A DNA stretch of 64,000 nt. Origin: an uncultured Eubacterium sp. (GTDB lineage Bacteria; Bacillota; Clostridia; Lachnospirales; Lachnospiraceae). Position 1 is the first letter of the stretch. Each line of letters begins with the position of its first letter. Positions 10,052 to 19,100 of this stretch are shown here, piece after piece. The notes below the pieces were generated by a model, which was not told where the DNA came from, did not search any database, and saw only the letters and a list, made by a program, of their open reading frames with translations. The stretch lies in the NCBI GenBank assembly GCA_910584245.1, contig CAJTZF010000010.1, positions 22,152-86,151 of the forward strand, given 5' to 3'. A program made the translations under genes and the position numbers.

Positions 10052-12520
10052 ATGATGAGGAAAGATTTTACGGCAAGTGCAGAGAGAGCAATCAGCAGAG
10101 CGGGAGAAGTCGCCTTGAAGCTTGGGACTACTGCGATTGGCACAGAGCATTTATTATATGGGCTCGCCGCAGTGAACGGGACAGCATCCCGCATAATGAG
10201 GGAAAATGAGGTGAAAAAGGCGGATATTTTGGCGGCGCTGAAGGAAATGAGCCCCGGCGGCACGATTGAGAAAGTAAACCGGGCCGATTGCAGCATTACC
10301 CCGAAAATGGAAAACACAGTCGTATCCGCAGAGCAGATCGCAAGGAAAAACGGGGATGGGGAGGTCGGTACGGAGCACTTGCTTTTAGCTGTATTAAAGG
10401 TAAAAGATACTAGCGCAATGGCAATCCTGGATTCGCTGCGTGTCAACGTGCAGAAAATGTATGTGGATGCTATACTCACGATTGGCGCAGATCTGAATGC
10501 GGCGAAAACGGAGTATGCGAATAGTAGAAATACGAATAAAAAGACAAAGTCGGAAACGCCCATCCTGGATCAATATTCGCGTAACCTTGTGGAGTATGCC
10601 AAGGAGGGGAGGCTGGATCCGGTGCATGAGCGCGATTCAGAGATTGAGAGCGTCATCGAGATTTTGAGCCGCCGGACTAAAAATAACCCGTGCATGGTCG
10701 GCGAGCCGGGAGTTGGAAAGACCGCCATTGCAGAGGGACTGGCGATCCGGATAGCGGAAAAAACCGTGCCGGAAAATATGGCGAACAAGAAAATTCTTTC
10801 CCTGGATTTGTCTGGTATGGTCGCCGGTTCAAAATACCGGGGGGAATTTGAGGAGAGAATTAAGAGGGCGATCCGGGAAGCGATGGTTTCCGGCGACGTG
10901 ATTTTATTTATCGACGAGCTCCATACTGTGATCGGTGCGGGAGGCGCCGAAGGCGCCATAGATGCTTCCAATATTTTAAAGCCCTTTCTCTCGAGAGGTG
11001 AAATTCAGATTATCGGTGCGACTACGAGGGAGGAGTACCGCAAGAGAATCGAGAAGGACGCTGCGCTGGAGAGGAGGTTCCAGCCGGTTGCAATCGAGGA
11101 GCCGTCAGTAGTCCAGACGGTGAGTATGTTAAAAGGGCTCCGGGACCGGTATGAGACTTATCACGGCATTACAATTAGCGATGAGGCAATCGAGGCGGCC
11201 GCCAAGCTTTCGGATCGGTATGTCAACGACCGTTTTCTTCCAGACAAGGCGATTGATCTTATGGATGAAGCGTCTGCCAAGCTCCGTCTTACGCAAGTTA
11301 TTAAAAAGGAGACGCATTTGGGAAAACTGGAAGACCGGGTATCGGAGCTTGGACAGGAGAAGGAAAACGCTCTTATAAAGGGCAATATGGATTTAGTATT
11401 TTCCATTCTCGAGGAGGAGAAAAGTGCAAAAGAGGAGCTGAAAAAGGAAAGGAAGAAATGGCAGAATAAGCAGAAAAAGAATGAGCAGGTGCTGACGGAA
11501 GCGCACATCGCGGAAGTAGTTGCGAAGTGGACGAAAATACCGGTGAGCAGGCTGGAAAAGGATGAGACAAAGAGGCTTAAAAAGCTTGAGAGTATACTTC
11601 ACGAACGCGTTGTCGGGCAGGAGGAGGCTGTGGACGCGGTGGCCCGTGCCGTCCGGCGCGGAAGGGTCGGCTTAAAGGATCCTAAGCGGCCGATCGGTTC
11701 GTTTTTGTTCCTGGGGCCTACCGGCGTGGGGAAAACTGAGCTTTCCAAGGCGCTGGCTGAGGCTGTGTTTGGGTCGGAAAAGGATATGATCCGGGTGGAC
11801 ATGTCAGAATATATGGAGAAGCAGAGCGTGTCCAAAATGGTTGGGTCGCCGCCGGGTTACGTCGGTTATGAGGAGGGCGGGCAGCTGAGTGAAAAGGTGC
11901 GCCGGAAGCCTTATTCCGTTTTGCTTTTTGATGAGATTGAGAAGGCGCACCCGGATGTTTTTAATATGCTTTTGCAAGTGTTAGAAGACGGACATCTCAC
12001 AGACTCCCAGGGCAGAAAGGTGGATTTCAAAAATACGATTATTATTATGACATCCAATGCCGGGGCGAACCGGATCATTTCACCGAAAACGATTGGTTTT
12101 TTGCAGAAGGAGGACGCAGAACAGGAGCACAAGCGGATGAAAGAAGGCGTAATGGAAGAAGTAAAGCATGTCTTTAAGCCTGAGTTCATCAACCGCATGG
12201 ACGAAATGATTGTATTTCATACTCTTGCGAAAGAGCATGTGTATGAAATAGCAAAAATAATGCTGAACGGTTTTAAAAAGCGCGCGAAAGCGCAGATGGA
12301 CCTGACAGTCCAGTATGGGCGAAATGTCATTCAGTATGTGTCGGATAAGGGGTTTGACAAAGATTATGGCGCGAGGCCGCTTCGCAGGACGATTCAGAAT
12401 GAGATCGAGGATACGCTTGCCGAAGAGGTTGTGGCCGGTAGGATTTCGATTGGTGACAGCGTGAGGGTCTCGGTCAAGGGGGAAAACGTATTTGTTCAAA
12501 AAATCACAAAAAAAGGATAG
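10052..12520 (+). CDS. clpC: ATP-dependent Clp protease ATP-binding subunit ClpC
   Basis: An 822-residue Hsp100 unfoldase with two AAA+ modules. The Clp N-repeat region spans about residues 1-145. Walker A1 GEPGVGKT and Walker B1 ILFIDELH are in D1; a UVR-like coiled middle region (about 420-475) separates the modules; Walker A2 GPTGVGKT and LLFDEIEKAHPD are in D2. The TIGF tripeptide loop (near residue 680) is the expected ClpP docking site, so it probably feeds ClpP. In many Firmicutes clpC follows ctsR-mcsA-mcsB; here it follows an unrelated surface protein, so it is not in the classical stress operon. Two consecutive ATGs open the gene. Confidence 0.95.
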   Translation: MMRKDFTASAERAISRAGEVALKLGTTAIGTEHLLYGLAAVNGTASRIMRENEVKKADILAALKEMSPGGTIEKVNRADCSITPKMENTVVSAEQIARKNGDGEVGTEHLLLAVLKVKDTSAMAILDSLRVNVQKMYVDAILTIGADLNAAKTEYANSRNTNKKTKSETPILDQYSRNLVEYAKEGRLDPVHERDSEIESVIEILSRRTKNNPCMVGEPGVGKTAIAEGLAIRIAEKTVPENMANKKILSLDLSGMVAGSKYRGEFEERIKRAIREAMVSGDVILFIDELHTVIGAGGAEGAIDASNILKPFLSRGEIQIIGATTREEYRKRIEKDAALERRFQPVAIEEPSVVQTVSMLKGLRDRYETYHGITISDEAIEAAAKLSDRYVNDRFLPDKAIDLMDEASAKLRLTQVIKKETHLGKLEDRVSELGQEKENALIKGNMDLVFSILEEEKSAKEELKKERKKWQNKQKKNEQVLTEAHIAEVVAKWTKIPVSRLEKDETKRLKKLESILHERVVGQEEAVDAVARAVRRGRVGLKDPKRPIGSFLFLGPTGVGKTELSKALAEAVFGSEKDMIRVDMSEYMEKQSVSKMVGSPPGYVGYEEGGQLSEKVRRKPYSVLLFDEIEKAHPDVFNMLLQVLEDGHLTDSQGRKVDFKNTIIIMTSNAGANRIISPKTIGFLQKEDAEQEHKRMKEGVMEEVKHVFKPEFINRMDEMIVFHTLAKEHVYEIAKIMLNGFKKRAKAQMDLTVQYGRNVIQYVSDKGFDKDYGARPLRRTIQNEIEDTLAEEVVAGRISIGDSVRVSVKGENVFVQKITKKG

Positions 12521-12638
12521 CATAATATTATATTTTTTGCTATAATTAAATCAGAAACAAAATTGTGGAGGGTAACTGGGTGAGGTTGGGGACAGTAACT
12601 TCATTACGTTCCAAAGAGAAACTAAGGAGGACGCTGGC

Positions 12639-13052
12639 ATGAGCGTAGTAGAGCAATTAATTTGCAAAGAGGATAATGGTTCTTTGAGTTTTGGCAACTA
12701 TCTTTTGGATTCGAAGACAAAGAAGTCGGATTTCGAGTATGAAGGAGATCTGTACAAGGTCAAGACATTCAGCGAAATCACGAAACTAGAAAAAAATGGG
12801 CTTTTTGTATACGAATCCGTACCGGGAAGCACTGTGACAAACTTTGTGGCCGATGGCACCGGGGTAGCCTTTCAGGTGGAGGCAGCGCAGGATATCAGCT
12901 TTACACTGGAGCTGGAGCCATCCCAGGAATACAAGGTGATGCTTGATGAGACGGAGCTTGGTACGATGAAGACCAATCTGGGAGGAAAGCTCAATGTAAG
13001 TATCGAACTCGATGAGGGTAAAAAAGCTGCCGTCGATGTGAGAAAAAATTAG
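12639..13052 (+). CDS. Conserved hypothetical protein, 137 aa
   Basis: A soluble, acidic, beta-rich protein with no signal peptide, TM helix or cysteine-rich motif; I cannot assign a function. A good ribosome binding site (AAGGAGG at 12625-12631) sets the ATG at 12639. The C-terminal half has alternating hydrophobic strands ending in a lysine-rich tail, suggestive of a small beta-sandwich. It stands between clpC and radA on the same strand, with a TATAAT at 12541-12546 upstream but no clear -35, so it could have its own promoter or be read from clpC. Confidence 0.75.
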   Translation: MSVVEQLICKEDNGSLSFGNYLLDSKTKKSDFEYEGDLYKVKTFSEITKLEKNGLFVYESVPGSTVTNFVADGTGVAFQVEAAQDISFTLELEPSQEYKVMLDETELGTMKTNLGGKLNVSIELDEGKKAAVDVRKN

Positions 13053-13156
13053 GGAACTGTAAAAGAAAAAGGATTTGGATGGCGGAAATAGCGGCATCGA
13101 TTCTCGTCACGACAATGGACGGGGGTGGGTGCCGTTTTCATTTATAAGGAAAAGGT

Positions 13157-14539
13157 ATGGCGAAAGAAAAGAAATTATTTTATTGCAAGGAATGTGGGGC
13201 TGAAACTGGTAAATGGCAGGGGCAGTGTCCAGGCTGCGGCGAGTGGAATACGCTTGTGGAAGCTCCTGTAATCAAAACAGCTGCCGGAAAGACAAAGGCG
13301 GCAGTTCCTGTCTCCGGCGCGGAGCCTACGCGAATGAAGGATATTGCTATCGAAGGGGAACAGCGGCTGCTTACAGGGATCAAAGAGCTTGACCGGGTGC
13401 TGGGAGGAGGAATTGTGGCCGGTTCGCTTGTTTTGGTGGGCGGCGATCCCGGCATCGGAAAATCCACATTGTTACTCCAGATGTGCAAACATCTTTCGGA
13501 TAAGGGAGAAAAGGTGCTCTATGCGTCGGGCGAGGAATCCCTCAAACAAATTAAGCTGCGGGGCGACAGGATCGGGGAGTTTGCAGATTCGATATATCTT
13601 CTGTCCGAGACAAGCATTTCTATCATTGACCGCGCAATACAGAACGTAAAGCCGGGCGTTGTTATTATTGATTCTATTCAGACGATGTATGATGAAAATG
13701 TGGATGCGGCGCCGGGAAGCATGAGCCAGGTCCGGGAGATTACAAGCGTATTGCTGCGGATTGCAAAGAGCAGAGGGGTCAGTATATTTATCGTCGGCCA
13801 TGTGACAAAGGAGGGAAATGTGGCGGGGCCGCGCATGTTGGAACACATGGTGGACACGGTGCTTTATTTTGAGGGGGATGCGGCGGCGGCCTACCGGATT
13901 CTCCGGGGCGTCAAGAACCGGTTTGGCTCAACAAATGAAATTGGCGTGTTTGAGATGAAGGGGAGAGGACTTGTTGAGGTTCCGAATCCTTCTGAATATA
14001 TGATGCAGGGAAAACCCGTCGGCGAGTCCGGTTCTGTAGTCGCATGTGCGATTGAGGGGAGCCGTTCTTTTATGATTGAGGTACAGGCGCTTGTGTGCCA
14101 GACGTATTTCAATATGCCGAGGAGGACAGCGGCCGGTACGGATTATAACCGGGTGAATCTGCTGATCGCGGTGCTTGAAAAGCGTCTCGGCATCCGCCTG
14201 TCTGACTGTGACGCTTACGTCAATGTAGCTGGCGGTATGCGCATTACAGAACCGGCGCTTGACCTGGCGATTATCGCCGCCCTCCTTTCGAGCCAGAGCG
14301 GGAAAGTGATGGACGACCGCACTGTGTTGTTCGGCGAGGTTGGCCTGGTAGGGGAGGTACGCGCGGTACCGCAGTGCGAAAAACGGGTGGCAGAGGCGGC
14401 GAAGACAGGATATGGGACATGCATTCTGCCCTACGCAAATAAAATGGCGATTGAACAGGGAGGAAATCTGGATGTTTCCGGCATCCGTCTGGTGGGAATA
14501 CAGAATATAAGAGAATTAACCCATAGCTTGTCTCAGTGA
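13157..14539 (+). CDS. radA: DNA repair protein RadA
   Basis: RadA/Sms is a RecA-like ATPase that drives branch migration in recombination. The 460-residue product has the N-terminal four-cysteine zinc motif (CKEC about residues 10-13, then CPGC), Walker A GGDPGIGKST, the RadA signature KNRFGSTNE and a C-terminal Lon-protease-like domain (about 300-455, beginning near YNRVNLLIAVLEKR and lacking protease function). The length is normal. It lies 104 bases after the hypothetical gene and carries its own ribosome binding site (AAGGAAAAGG). Confidence 0.96.
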   Translation: MAKEKKLFYCKECGAETGKWQGQCPGCGEWNTLVEAPVIKTAAGKTKAAVPVSGAEPTRMKDIAIEGEQRLLTGIKELDRVLGGGIVAGSLVLVGGDPGIGKSTLLLQMCKHLSDKGEKVLYASGEESLKQIKLRGDRIGEFADSIYLLSETSISIIDRAIQNVKPGVVIIDSIQTMYDENVDAAPGSMSQVREITSVLLRIAKSRGVSIFIVGHVTKEGNVAGPRMLEHMVDTVLYFEGDAAAAYRILRGVKNRFGSTNEIGVFEMKGRGLVEVPNPSEYMMQGKPVGESGSVVACAIEGSRSFMIEVQALVCQTYFNMPRRTAAGTDYNRVNLLIAVLEKRLGIRLSDCDAYVNVAGGMRITEPALDLAIIAALLSSQSGKVMDDRTVLFGEVGLVGEVRAVPQCEKRVAEAAKTGYGTCILPYANKMAIEQGGNLDVSGIRLVGIQNIRELTHSLSQ

Positions 14540-14588
14540 CACGGGATAAAATTTACATAGGACCTTTTTGGAGAGGAATGGTGATAAG

Positions 14589-15050
14589 ATGTATGAGAAA
14601 TTTGTAAAGTGGCTGACGCCGGGAATAAATTTGATGTTTGGCATCGTATTGTTGCTCATTGGGATTATCTGGCAGGTGCTATCGAACAAACCACTTGACA
14701 TGTATGCGTTTTATATTATGGCTGCAGCAATGATCTGCTTTAATCGGGGTATAGTGTTAAAAATATCGAAAGCTACAATTGACCCGGCCTCCTTTATTAT
14801 TTTGAATATGCTTATAGTCATTTTGGGAGTTGTATTTACCGAATCCGATTGGGCCGACGGTATGGTCATGTATGCGGTATGGGGAATATGTCTTCTCATA
14901 GACTGGGTTGTAAACGCTATTTTGCTTAGATGTGATGGAGTGGCCAAACGGATCGTTATGGGATTCGTGTCGGTTCTTATCAATATGTTGCTTATCGGAA
15001 TGGCGTTTTTTGTTCCCGTATTGATTGAGGCATTTGGTGGGAGGAAATAG
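14589..15050 (+). CDS. Small multi-pass membrane protein, 153 aa
   Basis: A hydrophobic protein with about five predicted TM helices (roughly residues 13-31, 40-56, 67-84, 90-113 and 122-145). I recognise no family. GGAGAGG at 14570-14576 precedes the ATG at 14589; an upstream TTG at 14568 is in frame but overlaps the ribosome binding site, so ATG is preferred. It follows radA by 49 bases and may be read with it. No charged catalytic motif is apparent, so the function is unknown. Confidence 0.65.
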   Translation: MYEKFVKWLTPGINLMFGIVLLLIGIIWQVLSNKPLDMYAFYIMAAAMICFNRGIVLKISKATIDPASFIILNMLIVILGVVFTESDWADGMVMYAVWGICLLIDWVVNAILLRCDGVAKRIVMGFVSVLINMLLIGMAFFVPVLIEAFGGRK

Positions 15051-15132
15051 AGTATGATAAAAGAGAAATATTTTATGTTATGAATCCAGTATTTATTAAT
15101 TGGATCACAATGGTTTATAAAGAAATTGTGGA

Positions 15133-15303
15133 TTATTCCGTTGGGATTATATTATAGTACAATAAAACATTATGTGTAAGCTCGCCTTCAAATATGCAGG
15201 TATTATAATAGATGTTTATAATTTTGTAGTTAGGGTTTTTAATAAAATTGTTTAAATCGGATTCAAGGTATGCAGGTATGGTATTGGAAAAAAGTTTAAA
15301 CAT
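15133..15303 (-). CDS. Small protein of 56 aa, sporulation Cse60-like
   Basis: A short gene in an otherwise empty 390-base interval. The minus strand reads MFKLFSNTIPAYLESDLNNF and continues to a stop at 15133. It has a very strong ribosome binding site (AGAGGAGG at 15311-15318, minus strand) 7 bases before the ATG, and a TATAAT at 15323-15328. The small size, the short beta-helix-beta layout and the ending pattern resemble the Cse60/DUF2758 family of sporulation-associated proteins, which usually has about 60 residues. A TGAATA sits 17 bases upstream of the TATAAT, reminiscent of forespore sigma-factor -35 elements, but this is only suggestive. The gene call rests on RBS and reading frame; the family call is tentative. 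Confidence 0.6.
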   Translation of the reverse strand: MFKLFSNTIPAYLESDLNNFIKNPNYKIINIYYNTCIFEGELTHNVLLYYNIIPTE

Positions 15304-15443
15304 AGTATGCCTCCTCTTGTATATTATACGATACCCAAGATAAAATATTCACTTATAAATTTAATATTAGTACGAATTTACTGTGTTAATAGGGTGTTAC
15401 GGAGTATTGCCATTGTAGTGATAGAAAACTTGGAGATTGGTGA

Positions 15444-16091
15444 ATGATGAAAAAAGCGGTAATATTTGATTTTGATTACACCCTGGGTGATTCTACGAAG
15501 GGTATTGTCCAGAGTGTAAACTATGGAATGAAGCAGATGGGGCTTATGGAGCGGGGGCGCGGTGAAATCGTAAAAACAATTGGCTTATCTTTGGCAAAAA
15601 CGTATGAAAAGCTGACTGGCAGGGCGGATAAGAGTGAAATCGAACGTTTCGAACATTATTTTGTAGAAAAGGCAGATGAGATCATGGTCGCAAATACGGT
15701 TCTTTATGATGGTGTTGCGGATATGCTGGAAGGAATGCAAAGGAATAAAATAAAAACGGGTATTGTCACTACGAAATACCGCTATAGGATTGATCACATA
15801 TTATGTGCGAATGGGGTACGGCAGCTCATAGATATTATTGTGGGCGGAGATGATGTGCGGCATGTCAAGCCCGATCCGGAGGGGATTTTGAGTGTAAGCC
15901 AGCAACTTGGCATGGAGCTGGGTGAGATGCTGTATGTGGGGGATCATGTGGTTGACGCGCAGGCAGCACAGGCGGCTGGAATTGATTTTATAGCTGTCTT
16001 GACAGGGACGGCTGGACGGGAGGACTTTCAGAAATATCCCCATGTATGTATAGTAAAGGAAGTTAGACAAATCCGAGCGTTTATAGAGTAG
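15444..16091 (+). CDS. HAD-family hydrolase (phosphoglycolate phosphatase-like)
   Basis: A 215-residue haloacid-dehalogenase phosphatase. Motif I is DFDYTLGD with the nucleophile D9 and the acid/base D11, motif II is the T of GIVTTKYR, motif III is the K in VKPDPEG, and motif IV is the acidic GDHVVDAQAA loop. A helical cap (about 16-85) is inserted after motif I as in class C1 enzymes such as Gph, PpaX or beta-phosphoglucomutase. The substrate cannot be set from sequence. The promoter of the following xylanase gene overlaps its 3' end. The start is the first of two adjacent ATGs; either is possible. Confidence 0.88.
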   Translation: MMKKAVIFDFDYTLGDSTKGIVQSVNYGMKQMGLMERGRGEIVKTIGLSLAKTYEKLTGRADKSEIERFEHYFVEKADEIMVANTVLYDGVADMLEGMQRNKIKTGIVTTKYRYRIDHILCANGVRQLIDIIVGGDDVRHVKPDPEGILSVSQQLGMELGEMLYVGDHVVDAQAAQAAGIDFIAVLTGTAGREDFQKYPHVCIVKEVRQIRAFIE

Positions 16092-16117
16092 ACATGATTG
16101 GAATTATTTGATATAAT
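16089..16117 (+). promoter_or_regulatory. Predicted sigma-A promoter for the GH10/GH43 gene
   Basis: TAGACA (16089-16094) and TATAAT (16112-16117) are separated by 17 bases. The -35 overlaps the stop codon of the HAD gene. The xylanase start codon is 70 bases downstream. Confidence 0.65.
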
Positions 16118-16186
16118 ATACCAGATTAAAATATAATGAATTGCCCGGATATTTTTTGTTATATAAGGCAGGAAAGGACGAGAGTT

Positions 16187-19100
16187 ATGAAACGCAAATC
16201 GATTGCTATTTTATTGTGTTTGTCAATGATTTTGACTTTGTTCGTTTCATCGGAACAGTCAATGGCGAAAAAGGTAAAGCCAAAGCTGAACAAAAAGAAA
16301 GTTACTTTGTATGTTGGAAAAAGTGTCCGTCTTAAAGTCAAGGGAACGAAGAAAAAAGTGAAATGGAAAAGCAGCAGTAAAAAAGTAGCTACTGTTTCTT
16401 CCAAAGGAAAAGTGAAGGCAAGGAAAGCAGGAAAAACACGTATTACAGCCAAATTCGGTAAAAAGAAATTAGTTTGCCGGGTGACAGTTAAAAATAAAAA
16501 AGCAGGTACTTCTACTGTGCCGAAGCCATCGGAGGCTGTTTTAGTTACTGCCAGCCCACAACCATCAGCGGGAGCACAGGCATCAGCTATTCCGCAGGGA
16601 TCATTTGGCCCACAGCAGTCGGCCGGGGCAGCAGAATCCGATAAGCCGCGGGAAACCGCGGGTGCGGAGCCATCATCTGGTCCGCAGCAGTCAGAATCGT
16701 CAAGGCCGCAGCAGTCAGCCGGGGTGGCAGAATCCGATAAGCCACAGGAAACGACGGAGGTGGAGCAGTCTGCGAAGCCACAGCAGTCGGCGGGAGCGCA
16801 GACATCGGCGGGTCCACACGTATCGTCAGAGCCACAGGCATCCGAGACGCCTAGAGTTCCAGAATTATCAAAGCAGGCATCATTTGAAAATGGGACCGAA
16901 GGGTTTAAGGCGCAGGGAAATGCGGATATAGAGGTTGTAGATGGCGGATATCAAGGCAAATGCCTTCAGGTTTCGAATCGGACGGCAGCTTCGGACGGAG
17001 TTGTATATGAAGCGGGCGGAGAAGTGGCCGCAGGTGAAGGCTACACCGTTCAAGGATATGCGAAAGTGGGGAATGGCAGTGGAACCCTGAAATGTATGTA
17101 CCGGACGGGGGACGGTGAGGATTGTGTACATGAGCTTTTGGTTGTCCAGGTTTCCGGTGAATGGGTAAAATTCATGGGAACCATTACTGTGCCAGAAGAT
17201 TTTGCTAAACTTGATATATGGTTTGAATTGTCAGACAGTACGGACACATTTTACATGGATGAGGTCTCCATTACTGAGATTGTGAGTATTAAAGATACTT
17301 ATGACAGTATTTTTGGAAAGATGGGAACATGTATTAATATAGACCAGCTTGAGGATCCTGAGATACTTAAATATGTGAAAAAACATTACTCCAGTTTAAC
17401 GCTTGAAAACGGGATGAAGCCAGGATACATTATGCAAGGGTGGATGCCGCTTATAAGCAGAGAGGAGGCAAAAGCGAAAACGGGTGATTATGTTATTCCA
17501 GATAACTATGAGGAGGAGAAAGTACCGCAGTTTGATTTTACTACGGTCGATAAGGCGCTGAAAATGGCAAAGGAGAATGGATTTAAAATCCGTTACCATG
17601 TTCTGATGTGGCATTCGCAGTCTCCAGAATGGTTTTTCAAAGAGGATTATAGTAAGGATTCTGGAGCAGCGTATGTTTCGGCGGAGAAGATGTATGCCCG
17701 CATGGAAATGTATATACGCAGTATGATTCATCATGTGTATACGCTGGATGACGGTGCTTATAGAGATGTGGTGTATACATGGGATGTGGCAAATGAGTAT
17801 TTCAGCAATACACCGGATAAAAACTGGTCCGCTGTTTTTGGCAACAGGGAAGGAAATTTAGGCAACAGGCCTCCGTTTATAAAACGGGCGTTTGAAATCG
17901 CATACGATGAGTTGGAGAAATATTCACTGGCGGATTCGGTGTCGTTATTTTACAATGATTATAATACATATATGAATACGGATGAAATTATTGAGCTGAT
18001 CCATTATATCAATTCGGACCGTAAGCTGTGCCGCGGAATCGGAATGCAGACTCATCTTGCAGTCGATTTCCCTTCTGTTGATTCGTATATTCGTACGCTT
18101 CACCGATTTGTGCGGGAAGGATTTGAAGTACAGATTACGGAATTGGATGTAATTTGTGTAGATCCTGATGAGCGTCCGGATGAAACTATTGAAGAGGCTT
18201 ATGAGAACCAGGCAAAATATGTCGGGGAACTGGCTGAGAAGCTTGTAGCTTATCAGAAAGCATCGGATCATGCCATTACCTCTTTGACCTGGTGGGGCTT
18301 ATATGATGACGTTTCATGGCGGAAGGAATCCCATGTGCTAATGTTCGGCAAGGGGTTGCATGATGCAAAGCCAGCATATTTTGCATTTATGAAGGCGGCA
18401 AGTTCGGGAGCACCGAATCCGACACCGACGCCGGGAGTTCCGGCAGTTCCGACACCACCAGTTCCGAATGAGACACCGAAATATACGCCGCCTGCACAGA
18501 CGGCATCTCCGGTAGCCATTTATGATTTTAGTGATGAGAGTTCGTATAAAAATGAGTTACCAGAGGGGGCTGCATCAGTAGTAAATGAGGACGGCTCAAT
18601 TACATTAACATTTACAAAACAGTACGCGGCATTTAATTTTTATCTGCCGGACAATGCACAAAATTATTACAGTAATTACAAATCGGTTGCACTCACATAT
18701 ACGAGTGAGGGCGGAGATTTGGGGCATGCGTTGTATGATGTAAATATGCAAGGTAAGGATGGGGATTCCTCTGCTGGAAAACATCCTGATTGGGGACAAA
18801 GAATTAAAGAGTCAGCAAATGGCGAGCGGATTATTGTTTTAGCTGTCTCCGATTCGGATTCCCCGACGGATCCGAACAACCCTTATATTGGAGGCTGCGT
18901 TCGGGGATTACAGATTTTTAATCCAAATGAGTTGGCCGATGGCAAAACGATTACTATTACGATCAAGTCTTTGCGGTTTTGTGATAAAGAGAACCCTACA
19001 GATGAGGACTTAGGACAGGAGGATTTACCTATGGAACCAGGAACTTATCGATTTATGAACAGTTATACGTATGGATATGAGGAAGGTATTATTGCGTACA

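Noticed and set aside
16540..16860. Degenerate repeats in the xylanase gene
   Set aside because: They are codons of a Pro/Gln/Ser/Ala linker (xPQxSAG-like units), not mobile or regulatory repeats.
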